Shown here: positions 49,678-61,439 of the stretch, piece by piece
How positions within the stretch are numbered: the stretch's first letter is position 1
Layout: every line of letters starts with the position of its first letter
Source of the DNA: Strix aluco
Lineage: Eukaryota; Chordata; Aves; Strigiformes; Strigidae
Length of the DNA: 64,000 nucleotides
Reading direction: 5' to 3'
Assembly (NCBI RefSeq): GCF_031877795.1
Contig: NC_133933.1
Span: 27,848,529 to 27,912,528, forward strand
Notes under the pieces: generated by a model
What the model was told of the DNA's origin: nothing
The model's database searches: none
The model's input: only the letters and a program-made list of their open reading frames with translations
Program-made: the position numbers and the translations under genes

Positions 49678-50990
49678 GTAGGTGTTATGGAACTCTTCCC
49701 GCACCCATTGCTGCCTCTGACTATTACAGGTGTGCAAAGTATATAATGACCTGCCTAAAATTTCATGAAGTTGTTCTGCTTTTACATTTATGAATGAGCA
49801 GGGAATTTGGTCTGAAGCAGTGTATCGAGTTTGAAATGATTGGTGTACTGTTTTTTAAAACATTTGCTCACATATTATTTTAAAAATAATTAAACTTATT
49901 ACACAAATCTGTCAAAAGCAGTCCTTTCCTTGGAATTACCAGTGCCTCTAAGTAGAGGCTTATGATTGAAACCATGGCTTGTGCTTTACTTCAGTAGCTC
50001 TTCCAAGTTTCACTATAGATTCCCAGACATGGCAATTCTAACAGTCTTAACGCAGAGCTCATTCTTTGTTTTAGCTTTAGTTTTCCTTTTAAAACTGGGC
50101 AGCTGTCAGTAAAAGTGTTACATTATCTGTGACTGACAACTTTATTGTATATGATAAGCGTGCTGTCTTGTGAAAGGACTAATTATCATTGTAAACAATA
50201 TGCAAATTTGGCAATGAAATAGTTTCTAAGAAGCATATGGTGCAGATTTTTGTTAATAAGTATTATTCCTGAAATTATTTTGGTAGTTCTCATTTTGAGA
50301 GAAAGCACTTCATGAGAGGTCATATTTACCTTAAAATTTTCTGCACTACTAATATGTTTTGATTACTGATTTAGAAGTGTTATGATAATGCTTTTGCTAA
50401 AATAGCTACAGTCTTGCTGACTATGTAACTGTAAAATAATTTCAGCTGTAGTTTGCAAAGCTATGCCATGCCTCCAGAAGAGCAGCCCTTCAGGTAGAGT
50501 GGGATGGTTATTGCCTATTAACTAATACTCTATAAAGATTTTATTTTAGTAAGAAATGGACATTTTAACTGAGATCAAAATGGGATAAACTAGAAAATTG
50601 TGCTTAATATGGTTAAGACTTCTTGAAAAACTATAGTTACAGTGTGAGGCTTAATATTGATGAATAATTGCCATTTAATAAAGTTTTACATATTAATGTT
50701 ATGTACTGAAATATAGTTTTCATTACATATTATGTATAAGGTAACAGTAGCTCTACTACATGCTGGTTTTTATTTTCTTGAAAAGCAATTGTTGATACTT
50801 AAAAATATGTTGAGTGAAGTAGTCTTTTGTAGGTTACTGCACTTAAGAACATTCTCTTTGGTGATGTTTATTTGTTCTTAATAAAGAACCAGACTATGTA
50901 ATACACAAAATTGTCTTTGTGACCATGTTATATATTGTTGGACAGATGTGTTACTATGTTTTAATTTTTTCTTCACTATTGTTCTTTCAG
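49678..50990 (+). other. USH2A: USH2A intron 8
   Basis: This 1313-base intron runs from donor GTAGGT to acceptor TTGTTCTTTCAG. It is AT-rich with no recognised element. Confidence 0.88.
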
Positions 50991-51084
50991 GTGTAATTGC
51001 CATGGCCATGCTGATTATTGTGACACAGCTATGGAACCGTATAGGTGCCTGTGCCTCAAGGAAAGCTATACAGAAGGACATAAT
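50991..51084 (+). CDS. USH2A: Usherin, exon 9: first laminin EGF-like repeat, N-terminal half
   Basis: These 94 bases complete Arg516 and encode residues 517-547. The sequence CNCHGHADYC starts laminin-type EGF repeat 1, with cysteines at 517, 519, 526, 535 and 537. The remaining three (548, 551, 571) come from the next exon, giving the canonical eight. Length and phase match human exon 9. The donor is AAT|GTTAGT, with T at -1 and T at +3 of the splice site, the weakest in this gene segment. The choice is supported by perfect continuation with CDRC in exon 10. Confidence 0.93.
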
Positions 51085-51571
51085 GTTAGTCTCTCCTTTG
51101 TCTATCTATGTCACCTATGACCAACCTCAAAATTGGGATTTTAGTCCTGGGAAAGAGTGTGTGTATGTGTGTTAGTGTTCTAGCTTTTATAAGGAAGCTT
51201 TCCATAGCATGGTTTGTATTAAATAAGGAAGTAAACACCCTGCCGTTGCCAAAAGTCATTCCACCCTTGACCATTAGGAGTACTGCATTCAGGGATTTGA
51301 TTTCTTGTTGGAGGATTATGCCACTTTCAAACATTAGATTCAAACCTGAATTTAGACTGTCGGCATCTAATAAAGATTATGGCTCTACCTGATGTAGCAA
51401 CTAGCAAACGATCTGTAGAGTGAAAAGGGTTATGAAGACTCAATGTTCAGAGTAGGTGTGCTTCAGGGATTTTGGTTTTTTAACTCCATAGTAGTTTTAG
51501 TCTGGTCCTATGGACTCCAGACCCATTCAGTAGATGGAGTGCAGTAGGCACAGTCCTGGAGTTCAGCTTAG

Positions 51572-51604
51572 TTTCAAATGAAACCAGTTTAGTTTCATTT
51601 GAAA
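51572..51604. repeat. Perfect 13-bp hairpin in intron 9
   Basis: TTTCAAATGAAAC (51572-51584) and GTTTCATTTGAAA (51592-51604) pair perfectly across 7 bases. Each arm is itself nearly palindromic (TTTCAAATGAAA), so the structure is a double palindrome. No function is known. Confidence 0.85.
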
Positions 51605-54309
51605 GGGAACAGTTCAAGTGGTCCAAGACAACTCCATGATGCGAAACAAAGCACAGTAAATGCAGAAAATTCGGAGATTTGCTTAAAAACTGCATGTCTA
51701 ATCCAAGGTAAAACACTAAGATAGATTTACCTTCTGATACTTTGAACAGCTCTAGATACTTGAGACATCTGTAGCTTGCAGTCTCTGACTTCAGCTAAGA
51801 ATGAGATCTTTTAACGCAGTTGTTTTACAAAATATGTCCGAGATAGGAAGAGTTAAAACATTTTGGTCTTGATTTTAAATGTCTCTTGCATAGTTGAGCA
51901 CGGTTAAGAAAACAGTGAGATGTGCCTGTGCATGTATTTGGAAGTTATTTTCTTGGGGGTCTTATTAATTGTTTTGATCTAAACCAGTGATTTGGGTAGT
52001 GGCTTTTTAAAATTTTGAATATTGAGCTTTGAACTTATTTATTTAAGGACAGCTTGTAAATGTCAATTTCCCATACTTTTTACAGTCATATATGACATTT
52101 GGTTATCTTTAAAATAATCTGTAGTAGCAACATGATTGTTCTAATACAAGAACAAACTTAATATGGCTTTTTACTGCTCCGTGTTTTCAGATAATCTATA
52201 TTAACCTATATTAAGGTTAAATTTCTTGGAAATAATTAAAAGGCCATATTAAAAAAATCTAGATACAATCTAGAAAATGCATTCTTCTTATTTCTTTACT
52301 CTGCTCTTAACAGCATTTCTCAATAAAGAGGGATTTTGTGTAGTGTGTAGTTGAAACTTACCAAGTTGCAAAATCATAATTTTCCTACTAGTTTTAGAAT
52401 TCTTGGCCATAGAAGAACCAGAATGGGGTTGTTTACTATAAATCATGGTCTTCTAGAGAAATATGTAGAGGAGAGTTTAGAATAATGGTGCCAGTTTGCA
52501 CTTATTTCATGCAACCTTTGGTTTTCTTGGATGCTGTTCACATACAATTTAGCAAAAGCAGAACCATGATGTATGAGTTAAGAACACTTGCTCAAAGAAA
52601 AGATTCTGTCTCTAGATTAATTATTTATCTCAAAAAAAAGAAAAAAATAAAAGGAAGAGATGTTGAGGTTAAGAAAGAATGAGCTACGTCCAAGGAATGA
52701 ATCCCACAGTCCCACTGAATGTTAGATTTCTGTCATGAGTACATGTTGTATTCATTGCTATATTTATGCCTTTTGGAAATAGGCTTTCTAAAAATTAGGA
52801 AGGGGTTATGGAATAGCAACAGCAGTAGCAAAGGGGACACTAATCTCACATCAAAAAACCCCCAAGCAGTCTGTGCTTGCTCGAACACAGCAAGAAGTGT
52901 TAACATGAGAGCATTTGATACTGTGCTTAGGATCATGTGAAAGATCTTTGTAAAATTTCATAGAGGATCTAAGTTTTTTAGTTTTTAAAGCAGAAGTGTA
53001 GGCTCTACAGTCTAAATGAGATTTCAACAGAAATTTGAAGTTTTTAGATGGGTCAAATTAGAAAAAAAATTAAAACTGACAGTGTCCCTTTAATTAGAAC
53101 ACACATTGTGAAATGTTACTTTGTAAGGATTAATTATAAATATTTAATAAGATCTGGAAGTTCACCAAGCACTCTTGCAAGACTTATGCTACCTTGTGAA
53201 AACAAACCAAATACATTTTAATGATGTATCTGCCTTATCAGATATTTTCTGTCAATATTAATGGGTTGTTCCAGTCAGTGTCACATTTTTGATCTGGCAT
53301 ACATTCATTGTAACTATAATTGAAATGCTTGAATTAACTGTATTCATTCAGAGTACAATAAGGAGGTTGTTTAATTATTTTCCTCATTCTTTAATGACCA
53401 TGTCAGTATCTACTAAATATGAAATAAAATAAAGTCATAATAAAATACAATTAATATTTGCAAATATATCACTAAGTACTTTGAATTTTATCAAGGATTT
53501 GCATGAAGTACAAACTAGATTTTTTTTGTAAGGCAAACGCTTAAAAACAAGACCAAAATCTATCCTGATTTTTGTCTGTCATTGGCAGTGATAAAACTCT
53601 GTTTTACAGACTTAAACCTATGTTTCTCAGGCTCCTACCCCAGAAAATCAAGCATTTATTATTTTTTGTTATGTTTATAAAGGAAGTTTCCAAACATAAA
53701 CTTTTTTGGTGGTGAGGGGGCAAATGTTTTTGAGAAGAAATTGTGCTGTCTGCAAACTGTCTTTTTTTACCTTCTGTCCTGTGCAGTGAGTCACCACAAG
53801 TGAGGGAGGTTATAAGAAGACTTTTGGTTTTGGGGTTTGGTTTTGTTTTGTTTGGGTTTTTTTTTTTAGTATCTTGAACTAGAAATCAGAGATCCCTTGA
53901 CAAGCTCTTAACATATGGCAGAGTATGTCCTTGTCACGTTTACACTTAATACAACTAAAATTACCATCTTGAATTTATCTGGCATATACATCTGGATAGC
54001 TGTTGTACAGCAAAGCAATACCAGAAACTAAAATTTTGCAGAATTCATTACAAATAGAAATCTTAGTTTAGTTACTTGCATCACCATATTATGAAATTTG
54101 ACATATCAAATGGAATTTCTTTTTTTTTCTTTTTTCTGAGTTCTGTTTTGATGAAGAAACATGTTGCTATGAAATTTGAGATGATGGGAAGAAGTGAATG
54201 CTTAAGAATGTGTTGCAGATGTTGAGGAGCCAGATTAACAAAGAAGAGGAAATAAATCCTCACAGAGCTTGTCTCCCATCTTATGAAAAAAAGTGTTCCG
54301 CTTCTTAAT

Positions 54310-54440
54310 TTACAAATTGTTCTGTAAGTGCCTTGTGTCCTGCTTTGGGAAATAGCGCTCTCTTTTACAAATGGAAACTGAGGCACCAAGAGTGGAGTCC
54401 AGGTTTTGGTAACATTTATATGCAAAGACTGATTTATAGA
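54310..54440 (-). repeat. MIR-like SINE relic
   Basis: The block TTTTACAAATGGAAACTGAG (54363-54382) followed by GCACCAAGAG matches the reversed MIR sequence TTTTACAGATGAGGAAACTGAGGCAC. Sequence before and after is poorly preserved. Confidence 0.55.
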
Positions 54441-57400
54441 CATGAATAGTAGTATGTTCAAAAACTTTCTGTGATGTCACATGAAAAACTGGAAACAGCC
54501 CATGAAAAAATAAGGTAATGAAACAAGGTCAGCCTTACCTTAGAACCTCAGAGCCTCCTTTAAATTGGTCATACAGAACTTCATAAAGGTAATGGCAAAA
54601 TACACAGGAATAATTGTAGAAATAATAATAGAAAATAAAATTTAAAATAAATAAAGCAACTGATAAATTCTTGAGAAGGATATGAATGGAAGTGAGAGAG
54701 TGACTGGACACAGTAAAGGCTTCAGATCTTCAGTGTTTTCTATGCAAATAATTAATGGTCTTAAACATCTGCTGTCTGCAAGCTGGATATGGCATTACTG
54801 ATTGCCAAGAATTGGATAAATAAGGCTTTTTATGTTGTTACAGAAGAATCTGTCTAAACTTTTGTTAAAAGTCAATCTGTATCATCATGTTAGATGTTGG
54901 AATTTATGATACATAGTACCCGAGGAGCTGTAAATACTAACTATAGTAAGTGGTCATTCACTTAATAACAAAGACTTACAGCTTGCAGAAGCAAGCAAGC
55001 TAGCAAAAAATGCACTTTTTGGTAAGCTCTGTGCCATAATTTGTGTATCCAGAAGACAGGCCTCGAAGGAAGCTGGTTATGTCAGAATAAAAAGAAAGGA
55101 AATCAAGCAAGCAGATGGTTGACTGGAGTTTTAGGAAACAGCAAGCAGAATGTCACCTAGTCCAGTAGTCTTACCTGCCTGAAAATTTTAGATAACTTTT
55201 GACATGTCTGTGGAAGTTATGGATTTGTCCATGAATCCATCCCTGGAAAACTGGTGTAATTTCACAGTTCAGAGATCCAGGCTTCTAAAACAATTTGTGT
55301 ACAAGCATTGCTGAAATACTGGAAGAACTTGTTGCAGTCTCAGATACCTTGTGATTTGTTGCACAGGTGATGACATGTTGAAGGAATTGTGAAGTGGTCA
55401 TTATCTCTCATACATTTGATGTATGATGTAAATTTTACTTAAGAGGTAGGCAGATGGCAACTAGCATTATGATTGTCATTGTTAACCTCTCAGAAATTAA
55501 GAAGGCTGTTCCAGTCTGAAAATTATTTTCGGGGCTTATCCACTGTACAGGATATTTATTTCATTTTATGTGAAAGAGAACTGAGACACAACTGGACTGA
55601 TGCTTCACTGTTGTTGGAAATAGCTGTTGTAAATCATGGTGCCACATATATTTATTGAATTTCTATGATTTTTTACATATTCCATCTAAGTGTCCAAGTG
55701 ATTAGCCAATGTGGTTTTTTTCTTCTTTTATCCCACTAAAACTATTATTAAAAAATAATAAAAAATCCTATGCAATAGCTTCTTTAGAAGAGTAAAATTA
55801 ACCCTAGAATACCTAGTAACTGTGACTATAGCACTCTCTAATGTTACAGGAGAATGAAATTCAAAGGCATATTCCAAATAGACAAGGTAGAAAGAGGGAA
55901 AAATTAACACAAGATCTCTTACCATTTAATATACTGAGCAAGTCAGAGCTTTGGTAAAACAGAATACATGCCGAACTCATCAGCTGCAAAACGTACCTTC
56001 TCCCTCTCTTTTATTTTACAGAAGTCCTATAGGGTTGGAGCCTAAATGAGAGTTAGATGGAGTGGATGCCTGATTCAAAAATAGCTTTGAATTTTAATCC
56101 TGGAGCATTTAAGTGTGAATTATTTTATTGAGCAGCCTGATTGTCAGAATTAGTGTGGTTGCATATTCTTTGATTTTGTAGGACTTCTTGTGGCTTCAAG
56201 TAACTTCACAAAAAAAAAACCCATAAATGAAAGATGAGCAGAAGTATACCTTATGCTGCCTGACAACATCTGTGCCCTGTGCCAGTGTTTGAGATCTCAG
56301 TCGTGTCCCATTATTGGAATCTGGCATCCGGAATGGTAGATCTTATGTTCTGTGCCAGTCAGGTTCTTTGTCAGTCACTTTGCCATTGTAAAACAGCAGT
56401 AGTATCTTTTCTTAGAATGCTATTTGGCATGTGGTATTTGTAAACCATCTGTTACGTCTCTGCTTAGTTTCTAAAATTATGTTGCATCCTTTTAAGGTAT
56501 GGGGAGTGTTACGACAGAAGCCTGTAAGACACTCTTCTATTCTGTCTTCCTTAGTCACTTGGATTCACTTAGAGTGTTCTAGCTTTTTTTTTTTTTTTTA
56601 CTTTTTTCCTTATAAAACCTGGCTTTTGAGTTTAAAAGCCCTTTGGTCTGGGGAGTTCACTAGAGACAGATGTGCTTCAAAGCTCTGCTCTCATGTGGTC
56701 TTGATAGATAGTCAAATGCTGTAGTAAGGGTGCTGAGGAAAAGCCATGGGGAAATTAAGATGATGGTCTTCAAAGCAGGGATAAGGTATACTGGTGTAGA
56801 TATTGTCTAGAAGCCATATTTATTTGACTAATGAAGCTAAATGGAGTGAAAGCATACTGTCCATTTGGGTGCAGACTGGGATCTTGTAGGAAGCAAAAGA
56901 TAGTATATGATTAACTATTGTATTATAGTCAACACTTACAGGGCAACATAAATAAACATGGCTGGGTGATACACATAATGGAGTTTTTCAAAGACAAGGC
57001 AGCATTTCAAAATGCCTGAGAAGGTGGTGTTCTAATCTTTATACCACTTCAGCAGATTTTTAAGTCTGTGTACCGTTAATAACATATGTATATTATAGAA
57101 GCATATGTATAAGTATTATATGTGTGTATGTACTCTGGTTATTGCAACTGAACTTTGACTGATGGGTGTGAGATGGGTACTCCTACACAGGTTAGGAAAG
57201 AAAAAAAGGAATAAATTCTACATAACACAACATTAAAAAAAAAAAAAAAAAAGGATGCCACCCAGAGGCAAGCAGTGGGATATTTTAGAAGTGTTGGAGT
57301 AGAAGGTTCTAGCTGATCACAACTTATTGCTAGTCTTAAAGCATTGTTATTGTTGCCTTCTGAAGTATTTCTTTGAATATTTGTTGACTGTTTCTTCAGA

Positions 57401-57907
57401 GGCACTGTCCTCAGCATTCTTAGTGACTAATAAGGAACTTGGCACATAAAGACTTAGGCTGAAGTCACTGGTGATCTTTCCATAAATGTGCTGGATTCAG
57501 GAATTTTGAGAAGGTAAGTTTTTCATAATAATTTTAGTTAAAAAAATTCCTGAGTTCATTATCGGAAATAAGTTTTTAATCATAATTTTAAACTAATAAA
57601 TTGGGCCAAGATGAGCCTAGATATTTTGACCACCTGGCTCCATGTAATGTTTTCTCAGAAAACTGTTTTTACAGAAGGTGAGTTGTTCAGAAACTATATA
57701 TCACGAGGACATGTTTGTTATTCTCCATAGGGAAAGCCAGAAATTTAACATGTTTTCTGAAGGGCCTAGATGTAACTGAGAATAAAGACAAGTGCATGTT
57801 TTTGCTTTTACAGTTAAGGAGAAAGGCTTATTTTGTCAAGAATTAACATTCTTTGTAAATCTACTGGTAGACCTTGTTCAGATTTGTCAAAGGCTTTTTG
57901 TGAATTT

Positions 57908-57980
57908 ACCTATCCATTTTACACGTGGTAGCCAAGAATTGAAACCCAAATCTCTTGATACCTTTGAAGAGTCTCAACAG
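57908..57980 (-). repeat. Possible MIR fragment
   Basis: CCATTTTACACGTGGTAGCC (57914-57933) and AAGAATTGAAACCCAAATCT (57934-57953) resemble reversed MIR blocks CCATTTTACA and GTGGCAGAGCCAGGATTGAACCC, with a deletion between them. Confidence 0.4.
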
Positions 57981-60318
57981 CTATGCTTTTGGCAAATGCA
58001 GAGTTTTCATTTGGTGAATGAAAACCTGAAGATTGCCATGTGTACATCCTCATGCTACCAAAAGTGAAAGTTAAACACAGCAGGTCTGGAAGTTAAATGC
58101 AATTCTTAACCTAATAAAGTTGTGACAAACTCATCAGGATGAGGTGGGGGTCCAGCACATGTTTTTAATGCATACAGGTGTGACAATCTAGAATGATGAC
58201 TGTTTCACAGTCATTGCTAACTTTTGAATTACTGCTTTTTTGCCAAGGCTTTTAAAAAGTTTTGTGAGTTTTAAAAGTCACAGAACAAGAGACACGATAG
58301 TTCCAAGAGTCTCTGTGCTATGTAATCATATGTCATCTTTTTCTTTCTTACTCTTAGTGCTTGTGTGTCATTTAACAATAGGTGTGCATAAGTAACTGAT
58401 CTAAGATTAAATCTGAAATGAAATGACAAATGCTCTCAGCCACTATGTGGCTGGCCATGCACAAATGGAAATTCAGGGCTAGCAGGTTGGTAGGTGTTCC
58501 TGTACTGTTTTCCTTTCAAGGAGGACATGTTTCCATAGACAGGCTGCAAGAAGGAAGCTGCATGAGTGGGATGGTTTGGCTGGGAGCTCAGGTTTCTTTT
58601 TTGCACTTCCCAAGTTGTGTAATGCCTGAATGAACCCTCTTGTTTTATGTTGCTGGTGCTGTGTAATTGCTGATTTTTCTCAACGTGGAGACAAAGGGAG
58701 TGACTAGAGAGAGGAAAGGTGGATGTGAGTGAGGGAAAGACTTGAATAAGTTTAAGCTGTGTAACTTGTGTTTATGGCATTCCCCTGGGTGTACTTAAAC
58801 TGGGCTAATCACTCTCAGGCAGTGATTCTTCTGATTAGCAGAGTTCAAGGTCTCAAGTGAAGCTCTGCTAATTTTCATCCTAAAACCTCCTTTTTTCTCA
58901 CTGGGGTGATGTGGGGTTTGTTTGTTTCTTTCTTTTTAACAGATTGCAAAAAGGTGCGGTGCTATTGTTATCTTACCTCTTACTGTAAATTTTATTTATT
59001 AAAACTAAATTTCAGCAGATAAATTCTTGTGCTTTCATTTTCTCTCCCGAGTTGCTTTTTTTATGAGTTGTGACTGCTCTGCAATCTTTGGACTATCTTA
59101 AGCTTGTGTTTTCTAATTCAGTTTCTCTTTTTACCACAGTTGATGCTTTCCCAGCATCAGCTGTGAGTGAAACAGTTTAGAAACTTCAGTATAGTTTCCT
59201 AATTGTCAGCATGATGTAGGCACACTGGCCTTGGAATAGCAGCCATGAAGAAAGATGAGCACACTTCTGGAACTTAAGAAGAAAGAAGATGCCCAAATAC
59301 TTTACAGAAGCAACTTATTTTGAAGCATTTAAATTCCTTCTGGAAGATGGAAATTAAAATTGTAATATATTTTGTTTCCTAGATTCAGCAAGACACCAGT
59401 ATTTTGGAAATGGACTTTGAGTAATGTCAGTTAAATTAAAAAATTTATTCTTAACAAACATCTGTACAGTGTCAACATGTACCATTTTTTTTGAGCCAAT
59501 TTCATAAAACTGGTTGGATTGTTCCCCATAAAGACAATGTAATTATCCAAAATGCTATCCATTCACTCACTTTAAGAAATCCAATTTGGTTTTAGTTCTT
59601 GATGAACCAGTAGGCACAGAAAATTTTCACCTTGAAGTTTTGTAGAGTCTATTATGAACTGAAGATTATTTCAACTTCACATTCTTCACAAAGCTCTACT
59701 TAAAGGTAACATTGTGAGTTTATCCAAATAAAAAATAAGATTCTGAGGTGCTCTGAACTACTTAAAAACTATTTTTGCTGTTTTGGATTTAAGCTAATTA
59801 AGTACTTGAATATCATTAGTTTTTGTATCTAATAAATTTGAAAAGGATTGAAGAAAACAAGACTGTTTAGGTGTTTGTTTAAACAATTTACCTGATATCC
59901 TACAATTCCATTGGTGTCATTTAAAATATAACTTGACAGGGTTGAACATATGTAGAGATTTGTGTGTTTTGTTTAAAATTTCTTCATTGAAAATTTCATG
60001 AGGTAAATGCACATTAAGAAGTGCTGGTATTTCAGATACTCTGTACAACATCACATATTTGGCCATAGGAGGCCTTTTGTTTTATTCTTCTACCCACCTT
60101 CCATGATTTTACTCTGTTGTTAAAGTAACTTGAAAAGATTAAAAGATTTTTTTTTTTTAAAGAGTTATTTCCCTATATGCTTTCTCACTTCTTGTCTAAA
60201 ACCAGTATTTTTAGCATTTAAATGGGGGAAAACACACAGAATGAAACATGAACATATATAGTGTTCTTGTAAGGTAAAGAAATATCTTGTTTTTGGTTTT
60301 TTTTTTTTTTGATTTCAG

Positions 60319-60514
60319 TGTGATCGCTGTTTGCCATTGTACAATGACAAGCCTTTTCGTCCAGGTGACCAAGTTCATGCCTATAATTGCAAACCTTGTC
60401 AATGTAACAGCCATTCAGTAAGCTGCCACTATGATTTTGCAATGGACCCTTTTCCTCAGGAGCACTACAGAGGCAGCGGTGGAGTGTGTGATAACTGTCA
60501 ACACAACACAGCTG
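60319..60514 (+). CDS. USH2A: Usherin, exon 10: end of EGF repeat 1 and most of EGF repeat 2
   Basis: These 196 bases encode residues 548-612 and the first base of codon 613. CDRCLPLYNDKPFRPGDQ and NCKPC finish laminin EGF-like repeat 1 (residues 517-573). CQCNSHSVSCHYD opens repeat 2, with cysteines 574, 576, 583, 604 and 607 in this exon. The acceptor is a long T run then GATTTCAG, and the donor GCTG|GTAAGT is strong. The length equals human exon 10 (c.1645-1840). Repeat 2 carries an insertion (FAMDPFPQEHYRGSGG) between cysteines 3 and 4, as in human usherin. Confidence 0.97.
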
Positions 60515-61308
60515 GTAAGTCATACAAAAGAGAATGGACTGTTTGTTTTACAGTCGCTTTTTGGCTAAATCTTGTTTCGGCTGAAATTAGTAATGTTCAA
60601 TGGCTGACATTCCAATAAATTCTCATGTATATGTGTTTTTAAACTATCCAGATAGTGCAGTAATTACAATTGTGTCAATATTTCAGCTGTTGGAAAATGC
60701 TGCTAAAATTTGGCCCAATCTTGTATAAAATCTTCAGTGCAAAACACATTCTAGTAAATAATTAGAGCATGTAGTTTCAAAGCTGTTTCCATTACATACG
60801 CTGGAGCATTTAACTCCAAAATATCATCTTTCTAACTGAACCAGTTTAACAGATAACATATTAAAAATGTCAAATTTTGCTCTAATGTCAGTTTCTTGCT
60901 GATTGAGTAAAAGTTTCTATTCTGTGTAAGTAGTATATTTTAATGCTTTTTTTGGACAGTTCTTCTTTCAGTTTTCTTGGCTTTGTCTAGTAAAGAGAAA
61001 AAAGAAAAGTTTCAGGTTCAACGATAATTTTTCCAAAAAATGTATAGGCATTTGCATGGCACAGCTTTTATATAAGTGTGGTATTATATAACAGATGGAA
61101 GTTTAATGGAGTAAAACATAGTTTGTAACAGGTTCATTGTTTCATATGCTCTGGATCACTAAATTGGCAGGTAGAGATGAAAGGTGCATTAAAATGGACG
61201 TTCTGAAAATTATAGAATTCTCTCAAAGGAATAGAGTCTTTAATTTTGAATTATACAGCTAATTTTAATGAATTGGAAGCCATAATGCATAACCTTTCTT
61301 TCATGCAG
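60515..61308 (+). other. USH2A: USH2A intron 10
   Basis: This 794-base phase-1 intron runs from donor GTAAGT to acceptor TCTTTCATGCAG. It is AT-rich with nothing recognised. Confidence 0.9.
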
Positions 61309-61439
61309 GAAGGAACTGTGAGCTGTGCAAGGATTTCCATTACAGACAAGCAGGTGCAGATCTTTCAGCCGTTGATGTTTGCAAACCCTGTGACTGTTAC
61401 GCAACAGGCACCAAAAATAAGAGCCTCCTGTGTGATAAT
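61309..61439 (+). CDS. USH2A: Usherin, exon 11: end of EGF repeat 2 and start of EGF repeat 3
   Basis: The first two bases complete Gly613 and the exon encodes residues 614-656 (131 bases, as human c.1841-1971). RNCELCKDFHYRQAGAD and DVCKPC complete laminin EGF-like repeat 2 (cysteines 616, 619 and 637). CDCYATGTKNKSLLCDN starts repeat 3 at Cys640. The acceptor ATGCAG follows a pyrimidine-rich run. The donor AAT|GTAAGT is strong except for T at -1. The exon ends on a codon boundary. The rest of repeat 3 should be in exon 12, which I do not find before the window ends. Confidence 0.96.

Larger units (their letters stand above)
51085..60318 (+). other. USH2A: USH2A intron 9 (9.2 kb)
   Basis: This phase-0 intron runs from donor GTTAGT to an acceptor made of a T run and GATTTCAG. 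It contains a perfect 13-bp hairpin (51572-51604), a G/T-rich tract near 53826-53868, a MIR-like relic (54310-54440), a possible MIR fragment (57908-57980), and long T or A runs near 56585 and 57235. The remaining stretches are AT-rich with no recognisable gene. Confidence 0.85.
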
